DNA from: Cryptomeria japonica
Lineage: Eukaryota > Streptophyta > Pinopsida > Cupressales > Cupressaceae
NCBI RefSeq assembly: GCF_030272615.1
Contig: NC_081414.1
Coordinates: 783,594,119 to 783,658,118 of the forward strand
Direction of reading: 5' to 3'
Length of the DNA: 64,000 bases
This document shows positions 1 through 10,544 of this stretch, in pieces (within the stretch, counting starts at the first letter, position 1; each line of letters opens with the position of its first letter). The notes under the pieces were generated by a model. It was not told the DNA's origin, made no database searches, and saw nothing but the letters and a program-made list of their open reading frames with translations. A program made the position numbers and the translations under genes.

Positions 1-70
1 CAACCCACTCACTTGACTCGCACTGATCCCAATCACACCGAACACAACTTTGACAAAAATAAGCCAACGC

Positions 71-2400
71 TCATGTCCAAATGGTCCATGTACTTGCATC
101 TAAGATGAGAAATGAATGCATCTTTGAAGAATCTTTAATTGTTTGACAATCCAATCTATCTCCCACTGTTCTCTCCTCAACCAACCAAAAGAATCTAGTC
201 ACTATTGAATCAAGAGTACCTCCATGTGATAATGTTGAACTACACCAATCAACAATAGAACATGCATCAGAGAAATTAGCACCTGAAATCTTCAATTACT
301 CCTTAACTAGAGCTCTCTTCAAACATGCACCTCCTCCATCATGCTCTCCCTTCCCATGCCTTGCCTCAAAAAAACATCAAATATGAGGTATATGCCTCTC
401 TACATGCATTCTACTCAACCAATAAAACATACGGGAATTCTTGAACTGAGCCATACAGTTATCTGACCATATTATATGTCGGTCAATTGCAATATCTTTC
501 TCATGCAAGAACTCAAAAAAATTCTCGAAAGAATGTTGCACATACTCGAAGGAGTGTGATCTATCATCACTCATATAAAAATGATACTCCCTAATTATCT
601 TCTTGTCCTCTTTTGTACTATCATGAGCATGTCTATATGTAATGTGAACAAAAATAGCAATCTGGATTGAATTGTAGTATTGAGACTGTACCTCATTGTG
701 TGGTTGCAATGTATAGTTCTCTGCAAAATCAACCACTGATACAATAGTGCCAATCAGGAAAGAGTTCTTACACATCCTGAACTATTGATCCAACCACTGA
801 GACCTATGGGTGTGCCTTGCATACTTGTAGAAAAGATTTTCCTTAAAATACAAAATAAAATCAGCAATACTCACTTCTCTTGAGAGTAATTCGCATCTAG
901 AACCTTCACCTCCACTCTTCAAAGTATATTTCACTATCTCATATCTTTTTTTCTCAAAATAATTCTTTCCAAACTCGTGTTCGTTGCCCTCATGAAAACA
1001 TGAAACAAACTTTGACAACCCACCACATTCTGAGCACTTCTCATTCAAACAATCATTTCTATAAAAATAGCAGCCATCATCTCTAAGGCATAAAAATAGA
1101 TCTTGAAAGTCTCTTGATGATCTCGGAAATAGCATTGCACCACACTCCTGCAACATCTCATTAGTATGCATCGTAGAACGAATATGACATAAAATTTCAT
1201 GGTACATTGAAAACTCCACATGGTACCTGCAACAAGTATTGTGAATCTTAAGAGGAACACAATAAAATGGTTTCAAAGATTCAAAGGCCCTTTGTGATAT
1301 TTGTAAATTTGGATGTACTTCACAAAATGTTTTGTACAACATTGTTTGGCTTGATTCCAAGAAATGTTTGGGATGCGGTGTGCGGTCTCAGTTTCCGATT
1401 ATTAATTTCAAAATGTCCTTTACATTGGGTGACACTCTAGAATTAGAGTGCCAAAATTGTTGAATCTCCTCCTTCACATTGTCAGTCAACTTTCTATCAA
1501 CACGTGGAAGCCTCCCACCAAAAGCCCATGTATCTTGTTGAAGTGGATCATAAAGTCTGTCTTTGTGCAAGTTCTCTATCCAAAGTTTTATGGTTTATGT
1601 TAAAGTCAACACAAGTTTGTCTCATTTGAAGCCTTCCTCAATTGATGGCTTACTAAGGAGGTTGTAATCACTCTTTGAGCAACTCTCTTATCTCTTTCTT
1701 TGGTATTCTTTCCAATTGAATTAAGAGCCTCAAATAGATTTTTTGCAATAATAGAATTTATGTCCATCTTCTTGTTCATACGAATCTTCAATTTGTCTAG
1801 CAATGGTCTCATCTTTATCATCTTTAGCAATTGAACAAAGAGTTCGCATTGCTCGGTCAATGTCTTATTGCTAAAATTTTGGTCAAAAAGTTGTGTAGCC
1901 CACAACCGAACGGTTCTTGTTGACCTCTTGCCTTCAAGATTCACAATAAAGTTCTCATCGATTTCAAATAACCATTTTGGGGTTCTTGAAGGTCTTGGAT
2001 TTGGAATTTGTCTTTCATCCATGAGAGGGTCTTCATTTCTAAAGTAATTAGGTGTTACATATGGTTCACTTGGTTGAGCAATTCCACCTTCAATTTCAAA
2101 GTTTTCCACATTTTCACCTCCTATGTCAAAATTTTCCACATGTTGAGCATTTTCATTATCACTTTCAACATTTTAACATTTTCAAAAAATTTCACTTTCA
2201 AAATCTACATTTTCATTTTCAATAACTTGGGACACATTTTCAAATTCAATTTCCTCTTCACTTGAAGTAACTTTAGCAATATTTAACATACCTTGTCTTC
2301 TCCTCCTATGACATTCTCTATCTCTTTCTCTATACACTTCAATTTGGTCATTTGAAATTTTTCTTTTGCGTTTAGACTTTCGATGACTACTACTCCCCAT
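71..2400 (-). pseudogene. Degenerate DDE-transposase-like gene (unclassified DNA transposon)
   Basis: Six minus-strand open stretches (2400-2182, 2139-1606, 1570-1388, 1360-782, 775-377 and 360-71) follow one another with only short gaps, which suggests one gene broken by stops and frameshifts. The first begins with a very basic segment (SSHRKSKRKRK). The 1360-782 stretch has paired Cys/His residues (CLNEKCSECGGL) that could bind zinc. The last two hold acidic motifs spaced like a DDE catalytic triad: FYMSDDRSHS, WSDNCMAQFK and, across a frameshift near 340, HGKGEHDGGG. The combination SDN-QFK followed by GHGKGEHDG resembles a transposase-like protein family seen in plants and animals, recalled from general knowledge and not named with certainty. 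No terminal inverted repeats were identified, so the element's limits are unknown. It looks inactive. Confidence 0.5.
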
Positions 2401-2751
2401 TTACCTCCACACATGCTCCTAAATGATTGACAATGTAAGATTTGCCTTTAAGAATCTCCCAGAAGCACAAATTTGTCTCAACCTGTCTGAAAACACATGA
2501 TCATCAACATAACACAGAATATGCAGATTGTAGGGTGTTGGAATCCACAAAATAGCCCACAAGGCTCTTTTTTATTTACAAACATCGGATATCCGATTTT
2601 AATGTATAAATTTATGGTCCCAAATTTTTTTCCCATTGCCGCCAAATTTTTTTCCCATTGCCGCCATTTTTTTTAACTGTTGCCACATTAATGGCAATGG
2701 TAGAAATCAGATATCCAATTAAATCCGATATCCAATTTTATTAGTCATATT
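2401..2751. other. Non-coding flank with palindromic GATATC motifs
   Basis: No gene is seen. The stretch carries repeated GGATATCC-like words: a 14-bp palindrome at 2584-2597, and related words near 2704-2740 just before the (GA)n tract. A related word recurs near 5848 on the far side of the satellite, so these could be remnants of terminal sequences of one compound element. Confidence 0.4.
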
Positions 2752-2811
2752 TTAGAGAGAGAGAGAGAGGAGAGGGAGAGAGAGAGAGGAGGAGAGGGAG
2801 AGAGAGATTAG

Positions 2812-2845
<34 letters not shown>

Positions 2846-2976
2846 ATAGAGAGATAAGGGGAGAGAGAGAGAGGGAGAGAGAGAGAGACTGACAGACAGA
2901 AAGATAGACAGACATACAGACAAACAAACAAACAAAGACAGAGAGATTAGAGGAGAGAGAGAGAGAGAGAGAGAGA
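2752..2976 (+). repeat. (GA)n-rich purine tract
   Basis: About 225 bp almost entirely of GAGA with scattered GGAGAG, GATAGA and GACAGACA variants. It directly abuts the palindromic satellite on its left side; a (CT)n tract abuts the right side, so the two tracts are in inverted orientation. Any open frames here are low-complexity artefacts. Confidence 0.9.
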
Positions 2977-5381
2977 TGACCCCTTAGGATACCATACAAC
3001 CCATTATGAAACCATATTGGGTCGTTATGGGTCCTATGGTGTCCTAAGGGGTCATATTATGTCCTAAGACCCCTATGGACACCATATGACCCCTAACGAC
3101 ACCATATGGTGTCATAAGGGGTCCTACGGTGTCCATAGGGGTCATATGTTGTCCTACGACCCCTTAGGAAACCATATGATCCCTTAAGACACCATATTGG
3201 GTCGTTATGGGTCATATTGTGTCCTAGTGGGTCATATTGTGTCATATGACCCCTTTAAGACATCATATGGCCCCTTAGGACACAATATGACCCTTTATGA
3301 CACCATATTGGGTTGCTTTGGGTCATATGGTGTCCTAATGGGTAATATTGTGTCCTACAACCTCTTAGGACACCATATGACCCATAAAGACACAATTTGG
3401 TGTCTTAAGGGGTCATATGATCCCTTAGGACACCATATGACCCCTATGGACACCATATGACTCCTAATGACACCATATGGTGTCATAAGAGGTCTTATGT
3501 TGTCCTTAGGGGTCATATGGTGTCCCATGAACCCGTATGACCACTTAGGACACGATACGACCCGTTATGATACCATATTGGGTTGCTTTGGGTCCTGTGG
3601 TGTCCTAAGGGGTCATATTATGTCCTACGACCCCTTAGGACACCATATGACCCCTAACGACACTATATGGTGTCCATAGCGGTCATATGGTGTCCTATGA
3701 CCCCTTAGGACACCGTATGACCCCTTAAGACACCATATTTGGTCATTATGGGTCATATTGTCTCATATGACCCCTCTAAGACATCATATGACCCTTTAGG
3801 AGACAATATGACCCCTTATGACACCATATTGGGTTGCTTTGGGTCATATGGTGTCGTAAGGGGTCATATTGTGTCCTACAACCCCTTATGACACCATATT
3901 GGGTCGCTTTAGGTCATACGGTGTCCTAAGGGGTTATATTATGTACTACGACCCCTTAGGACACCATATGACCCATAACGACACAATTTAGTGTCTTAAG
4001 GGGTCATATAGTGTCCCAGAACACCATATAACCCCTAACGACACCATATCGTGTCATAAGGGGTTGTATGTTGTTCTTAGGGGTCATATGGTGTCCCATG
4101 AACCCTTATGACCCCTTAGGACATGATACGACCTGTTATGACACCATATTGGGTTTCTTTGGGTCCTATGGTGTCCTAAGGGGTCATATTATGTCCTACG
4201 ACCCCTTAGGACACCATATGACTCCTAACGACACCATATGGTGTCATAAGGGGTCCTATGGTGTCCATAGCAGTCATATGGTGTCCTACGACCCCTTAGG
4301 ATACCATATGACCCCTTAAGACACCATATTTGGTTGTTATGGATCATATTGTGTCCTAATGGGTCATATTGTGTCATATGACCCCTTTAAGACATCATAT
4401 GACCCCTTAGGACACAATATGACCCCTTATGACACTATATTGGGTCGCTTTGGGTCATATGTTGTCCTAAGGGGTCATATTGTTTCTTATGACCCCTTAG
4501 GACACCATATGACCCATAACAACACAATTTGGTGTCTTAAGGGGTCATATGGTGTCCTAGGACACCATATGACCCCTATGGACACCATATGACCCCTAAC
4601 GACACTATATGGTGTCATAAGCAGTGGTATGTTGTCCTTAGGGGTCAAATGGTGTCCCATGAACCCTTATGACCCCTTAGGACACCATACGACCCGTTAT
4701 GACCCCATATTGGGTTGTTATGGGTCCTATGGTGTCCTAAGGGGTCATATTATTGCCTAAGACCCCTATGGACACAATATGACCCCTAAAGACACCATAT
4801 GGTGTCATAAGGGGTCTTATGGTGTCCATAGGAGTCATATGGTGTCCTACGACCCCTTAAGATACCATATGACCCCTTAAGAAACCATATTGGGTCGTTA
4901 TGGGTCATATTGTGTCCTAATGGATCATATTGTGTCATATGACCCCTTTAAGACATTATATGACCCCTTAAGACACAATATGACTTCTATGGACACCATA
5001 TGACCCCTAACAACACCATATGGTGACATAAGGGGTCGTATGTTGTCCTTAGGGGTCATATGGTGTCCCATGAACCCTTATGACCCCTTAGGACACCATA
5101 TGACCTGTTATGACACCATATTGGGTCGTTATGGGTCCTATGGTGTCCTAAGGGGTCATATTACATCCTATGACCCCTTAGGATACAATATAACCCCTAA
5201 CGACACCATATGGTGTCATAAAAGGTCCTATTATGTCCATAGGGGTTATATGGTTTCCTACAACCCCTTAGGACACCATATGACCCCTTAAGACACCATA
5301 TTTGGTCGTTATGGGTCATATTGTGTCCTAATGGGTCACAGGACACCATATGACCCATAACAACACAATTTGGTGTCTTAA
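2977..5381. repeat. Short-unit palindromic satellite array, ~2.4 kb
   Basis: The array is built from a module of about 20 bp, GACACCATATGACCCCTTAG, and its reverse complement, intermixed with single-base variants throughout. Where two modules meet head to head they give a 16-bp perfect palindrome, GACACCATATGGTGTC, for example at 3098-3113 and again near 4225 and 5205. Longer blocks recur too: the segment with TTGTCCTTAGGGGTCATATG appears near 3500, 4070, 4635 and 5040, so there is a higher-order organisation. Open frames here are translations of the repeat and not genes. Confidence 0.93.
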
Positions 5382-5462
5382 TCTCTCTCTCTCTCCCCCT
5401 CTCCCTAAATCTCTATCTCTCTCCCCTAATCTCTCTTTCTCTCCCCTAATCTCTCTCTCCCT

Positions 5463-5493
<31 letters not shown>

Positions 5494-5665
5494 CCTATCC
5501 CTCTCCCCTAATCTCTCCATCTCTCTCTCTCAGCTAATCTCTTTATCTCTCTCCCCTCCCCTCTCTTCCTCTCTCTCTATCTCTCTCTCCCTTCCCCCCC
5601 TCTCTCTCTCTCTCTCTCACTCTCTCTCCTAATTTCTCTTTATCCCTCTCCCCTAATCTCTCCAT

Positions 5666-5734
<69 letters not shown>

Positions 5735-5757
5735 CCCTCCCTCCCTCTCTCTCTCTA
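5382..5757 (+). repeat. (CT)n-rich pyrimidine tract
   Basis: About 375 bp of CTCT with CCCCTAATCTCTC interruptions, including an uninterrupted (CT)n run around 5675-5730. It is the mirror of the (GA)n tract on the other side of the satellite. Confidence 0.9.
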
Positions 5758-8090
5758 ATATCATATACTAATTTATTTGTAAATTAATATATTAATAAAC
5801 ATTAGATTAATTATGTGCAAATTTAGTTAGAGAATTTACTTATTAAAATCGAATATCCGCTATTCAATTTTTGGCTTGGGAATGCTTTGGTATTGGGCTT
5901 GGAAGTGACAGGCCTGGAAAGTCAACTGAAAAAACGTGTTTTTCAGTATTCCTTGATTTTCCAGACTTTATACTGGTGGCTGACGACTTTTTTTGTAGCC
6001 AAAATTGATAAAATGAAAAGGGTTTTTTAAGAACATTCCCAGCTTTCCAACAATATAAGGCTTGTCTTATTTTGACTTTAATAAATAATTATTATTTATT
6101 TTCTAATTGAATTCCCACAATAGTCCTGATTGATAGAAAGATTAAAAAACACTCATAACTTTCAAACGATATAACATGTTTTGAATCCGAAACATGCACC
6201 ACATCCTATGCTTCATCTACTATAGGGAAAAATTTAAAAAAATTAAATTTCATAAGGTTTTGACCAAGTTAAGGTGGTCAGACGTAGCAATTTCTGAATT
6301 TCCAAAAAGCTATAGTAAAAAAATCATAAATAATTATTTACTTTATAAATTTTTTTTAAAAAATATGTGTCACATCTGAAAATGTGTCTAATACTTATAT
6401 TATAAATATTATAAAAAAATATTATGATTTGATTGTGATTAGGGTGGTCAGCCATACATCTACTTCTTATTTTTTTCCTGAAATTTTAGTACCACTGCAT
6501 TGAAATTTGAAATTTTCATCAAATAGGATTTTTTTTCCAAAAAACAACTAGTATCTTAGAAACTACATTCAATTTTCTATATATTCTCTTCTTACATATT
6601 TTTAAAATAATGTTCACAGCTTATTCAAATTTTCATGTCAACTTGCATAACTCTGATTTTTTGAAATTTCTTTGCCACTTAAGGCCCTGTTTTGGCACAC
6701 CATGATCCTGCACATACCCTACATTGACTTAGCTTTTTAGGATATAGATGTTAGAAAATAGTAAATATTTGGTTTCCTTATAAAGCTTCTATAACCTTCA
6801 AACTAGGGCACTCATTTCTTCTATCAAGCGCAGTCAACTATAAAGTTTAGTTCTAGGTTTCTCTCTATGTATTTATTCCAAGCTCACCTTACTATTTCTA
6901 TTTCTCATTTTGTATCTAGTGCATTTCTACTAGATTTGAGTATTTTATAATTGCCAAGCTAATTTACTTACACACACCTCACTATCTCAGTCTTTTGTAA
7001 CAAATGAATAGAATCCCAATAACTAGCTCTTCCTTAGGGACAATAGATAGGCCTCTTCATCTTCCAATGTTATGAGATAGATTGAGATATTTAAGTTGCA
7101 TTCATTAATCTTAGGATCTCGTTCACCATAATTTCAAAAAAAATATTATAAGAATAAACTAGATGTGAATGAGATATGGAGTAACTAAAATATTAAAAAA
7201 TTATTAAAATATGAATACTAATGACATGTAAAATGAGTTGACATACTATAAAAAGTAAAAGACATTGATCTACTAATTATCACTAAACTCTTCACACTTG
7301 GAAAATTGTTTGGGTTGATCCCATACTTGAAAAATTAATCACAGACAATAGAATTACGATCTCTAGTATATAGTCAAGATCTACTTGAACTTAGTGTGAT
7401 TTAGTCTAGTTAGTTGTTATCCCTACTATCTTTTCATATGTAAGAATTGTTGGTTTTTAAAACTTAGGTAAATTGTTAAATTGTGAGAGCTCACATTCTT
7501 CTTGGCCAACCCCTTTAATGACCAACTCGACAACCTTGGGCAAGTGTTGTTTGACCATACACGAGCATGCAATCACCTAGTTGCAAATTTTAATGTAGTA
7601 TTTATTTTTATAATCATTAAAATCCAAAGCGTTCTAGAAGCATTCCTTGTAGTATGAGTAATACTTAGTGGTTCTACTTGATATTAATTCATATTTAGAT
7701 GAATGCCTTCAATTACTAAGGCATATTAACTTCTTGCACAAAAATTAATGATGTTGGCTCCAATAGCTATAAGGAAACAATTATGAGAGCTGGTGATGCT
7801 AATTTTGTGTTTGATCAATGTTGTGTAGGATAACTCTTTCACACATTTTAGGATTAATCCAACGTAGAAAATATTAGGTCTTACAAATAAACATATATAT
7901 GAAAATGTATACTAATAATAAAATAAATATGTATGAATTAATAAGACTAAAAAAAACCTCAATATAAACATATGTCATATATTAACATTTAATCATATTT
8001 TATTATTCTACAAAAAAATAAAATTAATTATAAATGTTATCGATTAATTAAACTAATTATTAAATATGAGCATTATCAAGATTAATTTTA
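5758..8090. other. AT-rich non-coding stretch
   Basis: No convincing coding region, RNA gene or complete element is seen. Composition is strongly AT-rich with many homopolymer runs. The 8062-8088 segment matches the left flank of the Helitron (36128-36152) almost exactly, which indicates paralogous flanking DNA upstream of two TPR-SET copies. Confidence 0.6.
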
Positions 8091-8094
8091 ATTA

Positions 8095-9462
8095 TGTTGA
8101 AGGCATTCCCTATATGAGATTTACAAGCTCAATTGAACGATCCACGGTTCATATAATCTTAGAGGCTTGCAAGATGATTGAAACTTTGCAGCCATTAGAT
8201 GGAAAAGCAACATAAATCCCACAAAAAATTATTTACATTAGATTTTTGTTTAAAAACAATTTCATTTGATAAAATACAGTTTCTTGTTAAAAGTGATTTT
8301 TCAAATAAAATAGAATGTTTTTAAAGTGAAAATATATCTATTTGGTATTTGATATAGTTAATTTTATTCAATTTACTAATCATTTAAAATTTCTAATATG
8401 AAATTATTTGCATGCAAAAAAGAATAAATTAGAATTGAAAATTAGTTTTAAATTTATATTTTAGTCTTTAACTTATTCTAAAATTAGAATTAGTCATTGT
8501 TGATTTATTTTTTAATAGAAATTTAATTTACTGTAATTGTATTAGATAATAAATGTTTATGAATTTTAAAAATTAAAATTTATTATAATTTTAAAGTTAA
8601 TTGTAAGCTTAAAAAAAATTGTGGTGATTTGATTAATGATTTTAGATACAATAATACTTAATCCCACATAGAAATGGAATTGTACTTAAAAGAGCTTGAA
8701 ACATTTATCATTAATGTCAAATTTATAACAATCCTAACCATAACCCTTATAATCCTTAATTATGGTTTAATTCTAGCCCAAGGTGCACACAAAACCATTT
8801 TAAAAAGAAAAAACCATAATTATAGTTAAGTTATTAGACGCAATACAATATCTAAACACCTTATCTAAGAAATGTGAGAACATGCCCTAACTAACTACAT
8901 CATGCATCATTTAAGATATGATAAATCTTAAGGTTAATATTTGGATTGTGATTATATTTATGTTAATGATGTTTCTAATCTATTAATTATATTTTTTAGG
9001 TTCATGTTTCATTAATATTTTAGATCTAATAAATTTAAAAAATTAGTTTTATTTTTATTTAATTATATTTCAATTTAAAATATTTACTATTTACTATAAA
9101 AAAAATTAATTATTATTTTTACTAATATTTGGATTTTCGTATATTTTGACTTTGCATTTAGTTTAGTCTATTTTTATTTTTATTTTATATTTAAGTTTGA
9201 AATTTATTTTTAATTATTTGTCTTTTATACAAAATTACAAATAATAATTGAAAGTTACTAGAGTTAATTTAATTTATAATTATTAATTTTATTTAAATTT
9301 AAATTTATTCTAGAAAATTTATATTTTGAATTTTTCTTTTAATCTATATAATACATTTAATTTATCTTTCCATCTCTCTCTATCTCTTTGTTTACCCTCT
9401 TCTTCTTCCTCTCTGTCTCTCTCTCCATCTCTCTCCCCTACCTCTATCTCCTTACCCCTTTG

Positions 9463-9519
<57 letters not shown>

Positions 9520-10071
9520 AAATGCTTATCTCTATCACTACCTCTTTATATCCTTATATCTCCCTATCTATACCTCTCCCTCTCTCTCCTCTCTATATCT
9601 ATTTCTATATCCTCTATCTACTTATCTCTCTATATTGTTCACATACTCCTTGTTACTCCTCCCCATCCCTATCTCAATATCTCTCACACTTTCACACACA
9701 TTCCTTGTTTATCCCTCTCTATCTCTATCTCTATCTCTCCTCCCTCTCTCTTCTTCTCTCTCTATTACCTCTTTTATCTCTCTCTTGCTCCCTCTAGCTC
9801 TATCTTCCCATCTCTTCCTCTCCCTCTCTATCTATATCTCATTATCTCTCTCTCTTTTTTTTAACTCGTGTTTGAATCTCTGTAACTAGATGTATAGTTC
9901 ATTTTAAGCTATCACTTCTTGATTGAGACCTTGCTTGCACAAACAACATCAATTTTTAAATGGCCTACCAATTGAAATTATTCATTGAACAAATGTATAC
10001 AAAATACACAAAAGTTTTCCCTAATTGACCTTCCACATCTTTTCGGGATACCCATTACACACCAAAATGCG
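8095..10071. mobile_element. Putative 2-kb insertion upstream of the intact SET gene
   Basis: The inferred insert is bounded by ATTA on both sides (8091-8094 and 10072-10075). Outside these, the left flank matches 36128-36152 and the right flank matches 57331 onwards. Those two stretches are the left and right flanks of the Helitron at the fourth SET copy, so they were originally adjacent there. Removing 8095-10071 would make the first copy's flank contiguous in the same way. The interior is AT-rich with a CT-rich tract and has no recognisable ORF. The element class is unknown, and a 4-bp duplication in AT-rich DNA is weak evidence by itself. Confidence 0.35.
9366..9862 (+). repeat. CT-rich microsatellite region with (CA)n
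   Basis: About 500 bp of interspersed CTCT and CTAT/CTATC words, with a clean (TC)n run at about 9464-9502 followed by (AC)n to about 9518. Three overlapping long open frames here are purely Ser/Leu low-complexity translations and are not regarded as genes. Confidence 0.85.
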
Positions 10072-10075
10072 ATTA

Positions 10076-10544
10076 CTAGTACTATCATAAAAACAACAAA
10101 GCACCCACTTAAAGTGAAACCATTTCATGATCTAAATTTATCTCTGTAAGAAAGTTAATAATTAAATATGAGTGTTGTTAGCGCCAGGTTTTGTTTTATA
10201 GTTTAGAACCTTGGATTCATAGATTCCATAAATCTATGTCGAGATAAAGTTAAACCATTTAATGATGTAAATTCAATAATGTACGAGTAAAATACTTTAT
10301 TAAAAATAAATTAAAACACTTGGGTTCCATTCCAACCGCTCCTTTCTTGCTTTCTCTTTTACGACCGTCCGTTGTCCAAGCAGTCCGCTTTTCTTTAGCC
10401 ATTGTCGAATGCTCTTTGCTTGACACCGAAGCTTACTTATTTTTAAGTTCCGGTTTGCCTGAATCATTTCTTGCGTTTCCAACGTGTTGTTCCCCATCAG
10501 TAAGATTTTGCTTTTCCTTCTTTAGTGAAAAAAACTAAGCAAGT
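10076..10544 (+). promoter_or_regulatory. Conserved upstream/5' region of TPR-SET copy 1
   Basis: This stretch aligns by eye with the DNA upstream of copy 2 (17840-18251) and copy 4 (57331-57803). Shared blocks include ACTTAAAGTGAAACCATTT, TTGGATTCATAGATT, GTAAATTCA...GTACGAG and TTTGCCTGAATCATTTCTTG. The similarity continues up to the start codon, so promoter and 5' UTR were duplicated together with the gene. No specific factor site can be named. Confidence 0.6.

Noticed and set aside
2741-2999. Minus-strand Ser/Leu-rich open frames
   Set aside because: Low-complexity translation of the (GA)n tract.
3197-5291. Several 70-87-residue open frames
   Set aside because: They repeat the same words (GHIVSYDPLGHHMTP) because they translate the satellite; not genes.
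2977-5381. Possible CRISPR-like array
   Set aside because: There are no unique spacers; the modules adjoin directly in both orientations, and the context is plant nuclear DNA.
5543-5764. Arg/Glu-rich minus-strand open frame
   Set aside because: Translation of the (CT)n tract; alternating charges come from the dinucleotide repeat.
9326-9889. Long overlapping Ser/Leu-rich open frames
   Set aside because: They translate a CT-rich microsatellite in all three frames; no complexity or domain.
10320-10538. Open frame directly upstream of the SET gene
   Set aside because: It lies in the conserved leader region, but the frame is not kept at the other copies.
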